Shown here: piece after piece, positions 12,901-24,153 of the stretch | Layout of the letters: each line of letters starts with the position of its first letter | Numbering within the stretch: the stretch's first letter is position 1 | DNA from: Sarcocystis neurona | Taxonomy: Eukaryota; Apicomplexa; Conoidasida; Eucoccidiorida; Sarcocystidae | Direction: 5' to 3' | Assembly: GCA_000727475.1 (NCBI GenBank) | Contig: KL647305.1 | Location: forward strand, 612,856 to 676,855 | DNA length: 64,000 bases | Translations under genes and position numbers: made by a program | Notes under the pieces: model-generated | Told to the model about the DNA's origin: nothing | The model's input: the letters and a program-made list of their open reading frames with translations, nothing else | Databases searched by the model: none

Positions 12901-13028
12901 GTAGACCAAATATCAATTTCACCGGTAAAGGGAACCGAAGTGCCAGCACTCCTGTGGAAATTTGCCGCCGCTACAGCAGGAAATCCCCCCATGACATTAG
13001 AAACGCGAGCTCTTGCCAGTGGCATCAT
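9947..13028 (-). CDS. Candidate unknown spliced gene, minus strand
   Basis: Three minus-strand pieces read like protein and have splice-site edges. Exon 13028-12854 starts MMPLARARVSNVMGG, is arginine-rich and free of acidic residues for about 38 residues (like a mitochondrial presequence), and ends at a GTGAGG donor in phase 1. Piece 10990-10953 reads LRTGVPERSSIV between a good acceptor and a GTATGC donor. Piece 10041-9947 follows a pyrimidine-rich acceptor and reads ALPQQVREGSVTLSNNAVL, closing AAAQKQVRKAE-stop. The last two join in phase. The first needs at least one more exon, which I could not place (12.0-12.35 kb is a candidate zone). No homology is recognised, and chance is a real alternative. 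Confidence 0.25.
12490..12702 (+). other. Ser/Asn-rich low-complexity open frame
   Basis: Without an ATG, this frame reads DTSSSGNSSGKGSNSSNLNG and related sequence from a CAG/AAC-type repeat, then stops. Two further plus-strand frames overlap it to 13.4 kb. It could be coding, but AGC/AAC repeats leave frames open by themselves. The minus strand here is the candidate gene above. Confidence 0.15.
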
Positions 13029-13185
13029 AAGGGGCGACCGCTCTATCTATATGTGCATGGATGGGCATTCCACACACAAGGTGAGATCTGCCATATCGAC
13101 ATACCACTTCGTCATAGCACAGCGTACCGCTCGACACAAAGAAGCGCCTATAGTGCCGGGAGAAGCTTTCGTTTCTGACTACGCG

Positions 13186-13214
13186 TTGTGGGTCGGTTGT
13201 GTACCGACCCACAA
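13186..13214. repeat. Perfect 11-bp inverted repeat
   Basis: The arms ttgtgggtcgg (13186-13196) and its exact complement (13204-13214) flank a 7-nt loop. Nothing terminator-like is expected in a eukaryotic nucleus, so no function is assigned. Confidence 0.8.
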
Positions 13215-14110
13215 TTCCTTCGTGCACTGCAGATTATCTCCGACAGCAGATTGTACGTTTCAATCACGACACATAGGCTTCCGTATACCGCAACCTGCCT
13301 GCGGACAGCGTACCCGCCATTCCGCTGCGACGCCCCGTACAAATATATGTGTGTATAGGTTTGTCGTACATATATTTATACATACGCTCATACCGTTATA
13401 TTTGCAAGTGTGTACGACATATATACAGTGACAAATTGAGTAGCAGACAGCACTCATTGTAAACTGACGGAAGTAACACGATAATGATACCCTACCCTCG
13501 TATGACAGATGTCTTCTACTATAATCCCTCACTACATAGCAAGTGTATTTCCTCCATTTGGCGACGCGCAATAAGGACTCTCCACACCTAAGAGGTCTCT
13601 CTGCATCGCATCACCGACTGCATTGCCATCAAAGAACCTGACACGGGGATGAATCACCCATCACAGGTCCCGCATTTCGGTACTAAACAGAGTCTCATAC
13701 CATGCTATAGCATACAGCCCTGCAATATACAGCACTTATTGACAGCTGTGGAATTCTTCAGTAGAAGCTACGCCACAGCAAACTTTGCGCATGTTGACTT
13801 TTACGGGTCAACGTGCTGTTGAAACATCAAGCGTGCACCCAGCAACGCTGCGGATGACTACTGCAGAACAAAGACGCAAGGCCCTTTGTCACCCTATTTC
13901 CACTGGACGTAGGCGGGGAAACGAAGAGAAAAAAGCGTTAAGTGTGTTTACATTCATGAATTCTTTCTCCCCCACCCCACGTGGGGAAGCACGGAGAGGG
14001 AAAAGAGTTGGATGGTTTTTGCGTGGATCCTCAAGCGTGTGGAAATCGTCGACAAGGAAACTCCCTCACTTTGCCACATTACACTAGTCTTAAAACTCGT
14101 CCTGTCTAGT

Positions 14111-14236
14111 ATGGCGGACAAAACAACCAACTCCGACCTAAGTACGGCCAACACTGGCCAGACTACGTACGTTCGTTCTCCGCGAACTCTCGCGGCTTCA
14201 GAGGGGCTAGGTGATACGTACGGGATTCTAGCTTCA
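14111..14236 (+). CDS. Possible first exon of an unknown gene
   Basis: The frame starts MADKTTNSDLSTANTGQTTY and runs 42 codons to a GTAAGA donor at 14237. Reading on without splicing it stays open to 14425. The ATG context (agtATGG) is reasonable. No family is recognised and no partner exon could be placed before the zinc-finger gene. Confidence 0.15.
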
Positions 14237-16439
14237 GTAAGATACAGTGAGTTTTTTTCCTCGCGCACCACCACGCGATTGCCGGAGGCCTCTGCATTGA
14301 CGCCAGTAGTGAAACAAGAACAGATAGAGACGCACTTTAGAGCATTGGACAGTTCTTTGTCCTTTCAAGAAATACCAAAAGCGCCGCTTGATGCGTTCTT
14401 CGTGTACGTACGTATACAGGTGTAAGGATATTGAAAGACCGTAGGGTGCCTTTTCCTTGGTAGAAAAACAAGAATCCACGCTTAACATGTTCCTTGTGTG
14501 TACCACACACGAATGTGTATACATACATGTAGAACCGTATGTCGGACAGAATTAACGCTCGGTCTCATTCAAATGTGTGCAAATACACTTGTTTAGAGGG
14601 GCTCTCGCCAGGCCGAACTGCATCTTCTCTATCGAGCTGCAGCGCGGCGGAGTCCCCTGCTGATTGTGTAAAACACTACGAATATAGTTTCCCAGTTCTG
14701 TGAAGATGTACGAAGACCAATGAACGAACAGATACTAAACCTACTTTAAAAGTCTGCAATCACACAGACGGACCCTTCTTTCCACCACTGCATCATCGAG
14801 TACTCCACTGCTGGCGGCACACGAAGAGCAAGATCAAGGGTGTCAAAAGCGTGTCTCATTCTAAACATGAATGAGGACGCTCAAACACATTTATGCGCCC
14901 GCAAAATTTCCTGGAGTCATGTCGATTTGTATGAAATTGTACGTCGGTTACTGCGGACAGACTAGTGGCCTGCTTGTCCGGACACGTCTCAGGCAGAGTG
15001 ACTATGGGTGTAGGCATGCTCGTCACGGCAAAATACAGACGGACTCGTCCACATGTGTGCGCGCTTATTGTTTCTTCGAATAAGAAGTCAGACTCTGGCC
15101 ACCCGCCCTGCTTGACGGCCGAACCAGTTAGTTGTCAAGTGTAGGTGCACGTGGGTGCGACATGTCACGCGCGGTTTACAAGCAGTATTTCCCGGGTTGG
15201 TACTAAACTGCTGTTTATTTGCAATGCGCCTAAAGCATGAAGTTGACGACACGAATATGCATGTGTCTATGTGTATCTACCTAAGTATATTTCCGTGGCT
15301 GTGTACGTACGCATAGCCTGCCGATATGTGAAAATTTGAGTTCAAGAGGAAGAACAGCTGAGAGCCCCCACCGCCGAAAACTATACTCTATACTCTTGTG
15401 CCTTGCGTATCCCGAGCAGGGAGGCGCACCCCTGCACAACCACGACTGTATAGACAGTTTTGCTAAAAAAGAAACGACTTTCACACTGCCCTATTTCCGT
15501 ACAACTTGCGTTTTGCAGCAGCACGCCGGACGCAACTTTCGTGTGTCCGCCCATTTGATACGGTGATATGCAGATTACGACGCACTTGTGTGTTAGGACG
15601 ACCTCCCAAATAACAAATAGTCTGGAAACTTCGGCTGCGGTGTCACACGCAACGGTCTGCATAGCTGTCTTCTTTCAAAGGCCGGGAGAATGGCAGCCTC
15701 GGTGTTATACGTGTACGTCAAGTGGATGGGACTGTATACAACTCAGAAGAGAAAAAACCCGGTAGGTCTACAAGAAGCGCAGATGCTGCGGCATTCACTC
15801 ACGTAACGTTATTCACATCTAAAACTGCGTCTGCCAGTTGTGTCAAGGTGGATCGCGGCACGCATACTGCAAGTCCGAAGGCAACCAGACAACAGCAGCT
15901 ACGCGTTGTGATGGGTTGCCCTGGGCAGACGTGGGTGGTAGGTGCAGACACTTATGGCTGTGAGGCGTCATGTTTTCACCCGAAGGCATAGGAGCATGTG
16001 TAAAGGTGGAGGCATCGAATTTGAAGCGGATACAGTTTGCCAGGTGTCCACAGCAGCAAGTGGGTTCAGGAAACCAGTGGCAGCACTCGGAGATACCGTA
16101 AACAGATAGAAGCTTGGTAGTGAGGCGCAGCCGATGCTTGCGACAGGTGCCTGAATTCACCCTTCCCTCAATACTCTTGCCGATACTTGTCAGCACACAC
16201 CTGGTTGCAGCAGGCCAGGTAGAGGATGGTAAGCCACTATCACGAGGACGAGAATGGACTTACCAGCACGTGTCTACGCTTCGGTGAAACAGCCTTGCAA
16301 CGCAGGCCGCTCAGGAGGTCGCGCCCCGCGGCGCCTTCCACTCACGCTACCGAGCTGCGCTGACGCTGACTGTGCAGGATTTCGCAGACCATCAAGTTCC
16401 GTGTTTTTCTAACTTGTTTTAGAAGATGTTCACGTTTGT

Positions 16440-17360
16440 GAAGCTTGCGGAGGAATGTCTTCTAAGTAGAATTGTTCCACGACTGACCGCAGAGTAGAAA
16501 AATGTGTGCGCTACGGGTGCCTTGAACTCTGCGTGTCTACGCGTTTGTCGTATTTCTGAAGAGAGAGACGTCTCATCTACTTTTTTCCAGCTAGACGCGA
16601 CGAAGGAGACGCTTCTTAACGTCCCGTGACTGACCGCAGTGTATGTGCGCTACGGGTGTCTTGCCCTCCGTGTGTCTACGCATTTGTTTTATTTCTGAGG
16701 AGAGGAATGCCTCACTTACTTCTTTTTTTCAAGTCAAGGCGGCGAAGGACACGCTCCTTACCGTGGCGCGATTGGTCGCAGTGTATAAAAATATGTGGGC
16801 TACGGGTGCCCTGAACTCTGTTTGTCTACGCATTTTTTTGTATTTTCGAGGAGAGAAATGCCTCACCTACTTTTTTCCACGTAGACGCGACGAAGGAGAC
16901 GCTTCTTATCGTCGCGTTATTGGCCGCAGTGTATGAAAATGTGTGCGCTACGCGCACCTCGAAATCCGTGTGTCTACGGGGTTGTCGTATTTCTGAGAAG
17001 CGAAATGCCTCATCTACTTCTTTTTTCCACGTAAACGCGACGAAGGAGACGCTGCTTATCGTCGCTATTGGCCGCAGTGTATGAAAACGTGTGCGCCATG
17101 GGTGCGTTGAACGCTATGTGTCTACGCAGTTGTATTTCCGAGGAGAGATACGCCCCACCAACCTCTTTTTTCCAAGTAAACGCGACAAACGAGACGCTTC
17201 TTATCGTCGCGCTATTGGCCGCAGAGTGTGAAAATGTGTGCGCTATGGGTGCCTCGAACTCTGTGTGTCTACGCATCTGTCGTATTTCTGAGAAGTGGAA
17301 TGACACATCCACTTCATTTTTCCAAGTAAATGCGACGAAGGCGACCCTCCTTATCGTCGG
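16440..17360. repeat. Minisatellite, six units of about 148 bp
   Basis: The marker tgtctac recurs at 16534, 16673, 16823, 16971, 17119 and 17266, a spacing of 139, 150, 148, 148 and 147 bp. Each unit also carries a gaaggagacgcttcttatcg-like block and a tttttccaagtaaacgcga-like block. The last two units stay in frame as a 49-residue peptide repeat (open frame 17068-17439), while earlier units are shifted by indels. It ends about 460 bp upstream of the zinc-finger ATG. Confidence 0.9.
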
Positions 17361-17818
17361 TCATCTGGCGTGGCACTTTCTATTGGTCTTGAAGGTAAAC
17401 CTGCTGTTTCAGCCTCGTGTCGTGCTCGGTATTCTGTAGCTGCGCACTACACGGTGATAATGACATAAGAAGAGTCTGTGAGTGTGACTCTACTGCAGCA
17501 AATTGGAGGACAGAAGGCAGAAATAGCCAAAGACTAGGTGAAAGGGGTTGTGAGACTGTCCTCGGGCAGAAGACTTAGAGGTGTTGTACCGTCCATGTTG
17601 CACAAAAGGAACCTGCGCGCTGAGCACATCTATTTTCCTGGCGCCATGCACAACAGTAGAGGCCATCAGCAGCCCCAACGTACGTGTGTGGGGTGCGCGC
17701 CTAGGCGCCTAGGCTGACTGTTTGCAGAATGGAAAGGAAACTTCAACACGTAGGGCTGAACTGCCAGATGCTAGCAAAAATATAACTCTCGTGGCATCCC
17801 CTCTCGACTAGGGGCACA

Positions 17819-20800
17819 ATGACGTCTGAATTCAGGAGGATCAATAGCAGTTGCGGTGGTGCACCTCTGCGCACCGGGCAAGCGAAGATTGTCCCGGCAG
17901 CCCAGCAGCAAGGTCACCATTGTGCGTCCCTTACGCTTCCCTCGGCCGCCGGTGCCTGGGAGACTCCAGAAACCACTTCCACCCTGTTCGCTAGGGACAC
18001 TCGAAACGATAGAGCTAGAGATCTCCTCAGAGGACACTTATCCTCACGGCACGCTTCACAAGCTGATGTCGGCCCCGTAGTGGACGATGAATATCTGCCT
18101 TCAGTGGAAGGCCAATTTTCCAAAGCAACGCCGGATGCTTTAACAACTCTGCTAGGCGCAACTTTCAACACGCAACGAGGTGCATGTGTGGCTTCGCCAA
18201 CCATCCAGGAATCATTACACATCGATGAGGTTGCAATAGCAACGGCTTCTGGGCAACGCTTGCCCGTCGGCGCTGCTTATCCAGCTGTGGACGGCGGCTA
18301 CGCAGCAACCGGTTGGCCAGTGCATGTCCAACTTTCCACGGAGTGGTCCCACTTAGGCATGCCTGCTGCTGCTGATGCACCTCCGGCACGGGGGGGCAGG
18401 TGCGACGAAGGCTCGCCTGCTTGTTTGAACGAAGTCCCTGGAACGCAGATCACGGAGTCTTTTACATCGGAGGTGATTTCGTTTCGGGCTGCTGCGCCTG
18501 AAAGGCAATTTTCCCCTGAAGCCTTTCTCTCTGCACAGGTGCCCAGTGGAGACAAGAGAATTTGTTCATCTCAGAATAATTTGATGCGTGGGTTCGACGA
18601 CCTGCTTCTTTATGAGGAGCTAACCGTTCAACAAGGACACGCTGCTCTTCCTAAAGCGTATCGCGGAGAATTTGTGCAGGGAGCAGAAGCAGCAGCAACG
18701 GCACCACCCGCAGCAGCAGCACCATCACCAGCACCATCACCAGCACCATCACCAGCACCAGCACCAGTGGACGCAGGAGCTACAGCGCAAGGATACACAG
18801 TAGCAGAAATAGCAGCAGCCGAAACAGCGCCTCCAGCAATAGAACTTGCAGAAGCTGAAGTCAGGATAGCGGACGCAGCAAAAGCGGGACAGAATGTGCC
18901 AACAGCAGCCGCCACTATCGTAGGTTTTGGAAGTGAGAGTGCCGGCATTTCAGGAGCATCTCCACAAAAGTGCGCTGGCGTGTTTTCCCATGTTTCGGGC
19001 TTACGTTTCCCTGTGCACCAGCCAGATGGTACCGTCCAACGCCATGCTACACCAGGCGCTCGCCGACAGGCCCTACTTGCCCGGCTTAGGCGCAGCTGTC
19101 CCGACAAACATCCGGTGGGCGACCTTGACAGCACGTCACCTGCTAACGAGTCGAGAATTGTGAGCCCAGAACTTCCTTCTATAAGCAGCACTTTTTTTCC
19201 GAAACGAGACCAGGGTGAGGCGCGGGTCTCCCATTGTGCTGCAGCCGGGCTCCCTTTAGTTAATATTTCTCAGCACTCCGGCGACTCTGCACTGCCCAAT
19301 GGAGGACCTGATTTTCCCGATAGCACTCCGCCGTCGAGTTGCGGCACTGCCGCTCTGCTGCGGAGTACCGCTGCTATCTCCACCACATCACGCGCTGCTT
19401 TCCCAAATGTTGATATCACAGCTGCTGCTTCGGGGAAGGCGGCCTTCGATGATGCTTCTCGCAAGCCCGCAACTGCCATCGCTGATGCTCCCCGTGCAAG
19501 TTCTCTGGTTGCTGCTCCAGTTTGGAGAGCAGTGTCTGATGGTGCCGGATCTGCTGTCGGTTTCACCGGCGACGTAGCAAGACCCCTGCTGCTGCCGACG
19601 AAAAGCATCATCTTTGCCGACCGAAAAGCTGCATTCTATAAAACTCGCATGTGCTCTCGTTTAAATAGCAACGGCCACTGTCCTGCAGGTGACAAATGCA
19701 AATTCGCTCATTCAGAGAAAGAGTTGCGGCCTCCTCCTTTCCTTAATAAGACTAAGATGTGCCCCAGTTTAACATTTCCTGGAAAATCCTGCCCTGCCTT
19801 GATCCCGACAGCTGTTACTAACGACCAAGCTTGGCGGCATGACGTACCTGCTTCCGCTGCAGAGTGCCGCTTCGCACACTCGCGCGAAGAGCTCCGTTAC
19901 ACTGTCAGCATGTTCAAAACAAACTTGTGCCTCAAGTGGAGACGAGGCAAATGCAAAGTAAGCAACAAGAGTGCATTCAATAAGCACACGTATATGCGTG
20001 TGTCTGGCGTGCGTGTCTGGAACTTACTTCTCACGTCATTCGAGCGTCTGTGCTTCACGACGAACACTTTGAAGTTTTCGAGACAACTTTGAGGTGAATC
20101 TGTATTTTTTAAGGTAGGACAGAGTACGCACTTTACGAACGTTATCAAAGCTTCATTGTCAATGCTGTCTAACCTGCGTCCTAAGGTCGCGTGTAGCGGT
20201 ACACCTCGGCGTGAGGGTGAAGTATTGCATTTCTGCTTGATACATACATATATATGATGTGTCTATAGAGCGACACGTGTATGAAGGTGTGCAGATTGGC
20301 CCTCCACTGCTCAGCTGCGCGGGAGAGCGTTTGCGTCAACGGTACGTCGAGAATTAGGATATTTTTAGGCCACGGTTGCTACACGGCTGCATGGAGTCGT
20401 TGAAGTTTTACATGCCCGGAGAAGGCCCCTCAGCCCACCCAGCGACTCCTTGGAAATGTGGTGAGCAGGCTACGTGTAAGGGCAATTTTTCGATAGAGGA
20501 CAGCACTGGGAAGATATGTGTGCGTAGACGGCGGGGTGTCTCTTTTCTTGCTGCGAGCTACTTAGGGCAGACCCAGCGCGTAGCGTACTAGATCGCAACA
20601 CCCCAAAACTGTGACTTTACAAAAGCTACACTAGGCACACAGAATCCAGGACTACGTGGACAGACAAATCTAATCGTTGAGGGTTGTGGTTATTCCTGTG
20701 ACTGCATACCGAATGCCACCGGGGAACACGGATATAAAAAAATCAGCTGAGTGAAGAATAATTCACGCAGTCGGGTTTCATATAGCTGACAATGGTAAGG

Positions 20801-23663
20801 AAGCCTGCGCGAACTGTCTAGTTCGTCCACACTTGATTGTGTGCGGCTACCATCTGCTGTCTCGAAAATCTCACTGTCGTTTAAGCTGTGTTCTGCGGGC
20901 ACCGTCTGATGGTGGCGACACTCTAGGGGCGTAGGCTTAGAAAAAAACACGCCCAGAAAAGAGGAGGCGACTACCCGGGGGCAAAGCACGATTTATGAAT
21001 ACATGTTGGTTTCTGTATACTAGTTTGTACGATAAACTCAGGAATATTTTGCCCTGCCAGAAGCGTGTCTACTCATACGTCCCAGCACTCGGGTTGTCAG
21101 ATCTCCCAGATTTCTGAGCACAACATCGCACGCTTTAGACCGCCCTTGGCATATGCGAGGTCTTGACAGATACTCAAGGGCACGTAGTCCCTGTGTGCGT
21201 TGTACGGAGAGATATACAAGACACTGCACGCCTGCCGAGGTTCCAGAGCAGCGGTCACAAACATATGGTTAACGGCTGTTCACGCTGGGTGAGGTCTGCA
21301 GCGTTTCCGGCAGTACGGTGAATTCACTAGAGGTGAACAAAACGTTCTGCATTCCTGTGTGTAAACTGTGTAACTCTTGTTGCACCAGCGCCGCCAGATA
21401 CATCTACATTGTACTTGTCTATATGTAGGGCGTGACACCCGCACGTCAAATAGGGTGATCAACTCCTGCCAAGAGGGATTTGAGGATCTAGGAGGCGTTC
21501 GTAAGGATCGCGGCTAACGCAGTCACTTTTGCATGCACGGAGGTAAAGAGGCATAGGTATACGTGAGTGAAAAGGGTCCCGAGATTCTCAACGTCTTCCA
21601 TGCATCAATGGCGTAGAAGCAAAACAGATTTTTCACTCATACGCATCTAGTCGAGCAGGAGGCAATATACACGAACTGCGGACGACAGAGGTGCCGCCGA
21701 TAGAAATACGCAAGATTGAAAAGCGCATGGACATTTCAGTCGCCAGCTACATGTTCTTCTAAGAACTGAAGTCTAATCCACAACTAGGCACACAGAGAGG
21801 TAACTTTTTAAAAGAGCTGAACAAGTGTGTGCTGCGGTGCAACTTCAGAGGAGTGTATTGGTAGTGTGTTTCACTCCTCCGGGGTGCACTTGTCTAGGAC
21901 CATACACAACTGACTCAAAAAGGCAACAATCGAGTCAGAGTATTGAGTGTCACAACATTATGGGGGTTTTCCTAAGTGAACGGAATCTGTCGTTTTTAGG
22001 CTGCCGACGCTCACGCGGGCGAATACTGGACCCGCAAGCGATATACAGACAGATTGCCTGCAGGCAACTCTAGTGCTGGAAGAAAGAAGCCGGATTCAGG
22101 TACTTCGTTATTCGATGGTATGTCATTCAAAAAGTCTTTTTCGTGCATGACGTTCTAATACGGGCGTACACATGCGTGGGTAAACACCCATGCACCGACA
22201 TTTTGGATGTGCCTGTACAGCTCTAGCGCTGCAGGGAAGTCTTACGTTACGAAGTTTGCTCTGGTTCCGGTTCCTAATGCGTCACTGGCGGCGTCCACCG
22301 CCATCTGTCGACAGTAGCAAGGGTATGTGTGTTGCTGCAAATTGTGCGTCCCAAGAGACGCATCTTTCGGCGCCTGATGCTACCAAAGCTGACAGCGGTG
22401 TTCTTGCGTGTATACTCTGTGTCTGCGAGTATTGTCAAAACATGGCACGACGCAGTGGCTCTCAAGCATTTCATGTGCACTGACGCGCAGGTGTGTGCCC
22501 TTTGAATACACATTAATACATTGAAGAAGCTTCCGGCCTTTTTTCCTCGTTGTATTTTTCCACAGAAAGGCGATCTCTGCAAACACGCGCATGGGGAGAG
22601 TGAAATTTTATACCACCGCATGCAGGCAACGAAGGAGGGCTCTCGAAACTTCTTTGAAGAGCTGCACGATTTACGAAATCTTCGGGCAGGAACAGGTGTC
22701 CGGCGCCACTTGAGAGATGTGTGCAGGTTTTTATTACCTGCCGGTGGTTCTGGCCAACTCACGTCCTCGGCGAGAGCAGCACGTCCTTCGCCATCATTCT
22801 GCCTCCCTTCCCCGTCCTCTTCAAGCGCCGCAACCCTGATTACTTCCGCTCCCGCGTCGTCAGACTTCCCTTCTCCTGTACTCTCATCTACGTTGTCCGC
22901 ATGTATCCACGAGCATCCTTTTGAACAGACGCGCTTTCCCTTCAGCGGCCCATCCTCTGCCGCTGCGTCTTCTGCTGCTTGTCGTCCAGCGCCTCCCCAG
23001 GTGCAATGCCTGTTGGAGGTGTCTCCAAGAGCGGGCAAGTCAGGGAATCCCGGAGGACACCAAGTGCAGCAGCCCCTGCAGGACACCCCGCTTTGCTGCG
23101 TATTGATGGAAGAAACATGTGGATTTGCCGCGTCAGAACAAGCTACCCCTGCGCGAGACGCGCTGCCACCTGCAGCAGCAGGCAGAAGGGAAAGTAAGTG
23201 TACTCCCATCCACTTGCACCAACTCACGGGGCCGAAAGAACATGGTGCTACACCCGACCCTTTACATTACGGATGCTCTCCTCTGTCGCTCCATCGAACG
23301 ACCCTACGTGACGTTTATGCTAAAACGAATAGGTCAGAACTTTACACAAAGCAGAAGGGGATCTCAACCAATGTGCGTTTTGCCCAAGGTTACCATGAAG
23401 CTGGCCAATACGCGGAGGTGAGTGTTCCACCTCATGGTGCGGAGTTCCCTGTTGCGGCCGCGGCCCCTTTGAGAGATAGTGTTACTACAGTTGCGCATTC
23501 TTCGAAGCCAGCAGCGGAATGTTCTCCTTTGACAGATGAAGAATCCAGGAGCAGAGACACACTCAGCCCGGAAGGACAACGCGGCACCGAATGCGACAAT
23601 GCAGATGCATTTAGTAAGTTCCTTAGCCGCCTCTCTGTGCAACTCGCCAGCAGCAAGTTATGA
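17819..23663 (+). CDS. Triple CCCH zinc-finger protein, two exons
   Basis: Exon 1 is 17819-19957 (713 codons) and exon 2 is 22566-23663. The intron starts GTAAGC, ends ttttccacag, and splices in phase 0 to give 1078 residues. The N-terminal 600 residues are low-complexity, with an Ala run and (APSP) repeats near residue 300. Finger 1 is C612-x8-C621-x5-C627-x3-H631. Finger 2 is C648-x9-C658-x24-C683-x3-H687, with an unusually long middle loop. Finger 3 is C704-x7-C712-x5-C-x3-H, and its last Cys and His come from exon 2 (KGDLCKHAHG). Each finger is preceded by a (F/Y)KT-type lead or followed by an EELR-type motif, as in RNA-binding CCCH proteins. The likely role is post-transcriptional regulation of mRNA. 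Exon 2 is Ser/Pro/Ala-rich after the finger. GTAAGT at 23194 and GTGAGT at 23420 are possible further donors, but the frame stays open. Confidence 0.9.
19958..22565 (+). other. 2.6-kb intron of the CCCH gene
   Basis: The intron separates the second and third ligands of finger 3. It holds no open frame that reads as protein, only unique sequence with scattered short frames on both strands. The acceptor has a strong pyrimidine tract. Confidence 0.8.
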
Positions 23664-23980
23664 GTGCACACAGAAACTGGTTTCAGCGATCAAGCATTTG
23701 CGAGGACAGAAGAGGGCGCACTGTCGGGAGGAGTCGTGGAGCGTAGAAGAAACCACCGAAATTTAGGCAGAGGGCGACACAAAGTCTTCGTCAGCTGCTG
23801 CAGGTCCGCTTTTGTACATCAGTGCAAACTTCAACATTCTTGCAGGTCATGTCAATTAAGATGTTGCTTTCTCCAGTCGTCAATGGCAGAGACCGTGAAC
23901 AGCATAAAGGCCTTTGTTCGCGGGCAAGGACGGGAGAGAATTTATGAGCAAGACTTCTACCAGCACCACAAGTAGAGCAG

Positions 23981-24153
23981 GCAGCTGAGGCTGAAGCAAC
24001 TTGCAGCTGCACGAAGAAAAGTGAGCGCGCCCATGTATACACCAAAGAAGACAACATCTGACGGCAGGCAGCTGAGGTTGAAGCAATTTGCAGCTGCATG
24101 AAGAAGAGTGAACGGGCCCATGGACACACCAAAGAAGACAGCGTCTGCCGGCA
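23981..24153. repeat. 87-bp tandem duplication
   Basis: Two units starting gcagctgagg at 23981 and 24068 differ by a few substitutions and no net indel. 87 bp is 29 codons, and the minus strand stays open across both copies (LLQPQLPA repeated). No gene is recognised around it. Confidence 0.85.

Larger units (their letters stand above)
13029..17818. other. Intergenic region with weak coding hints
   Basis: No recognised family. It holds a perfect 11-bp inverted repeat at 13186-13214, a possible plus-strand first exon at 14111-14236, and a six-copy minisatellite from about 16.44 to 17.36 kb. The zinc-finger gene starts at 17819. Confidence 0.4.

Noticed and set aside
22274..23227. 317-codon minus-strand frame
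   Set aside because: It mirrors exon 2 of the CCCH gene. The plus frame continues a zinc finger exactly at a splice junction, so this is a shadow.
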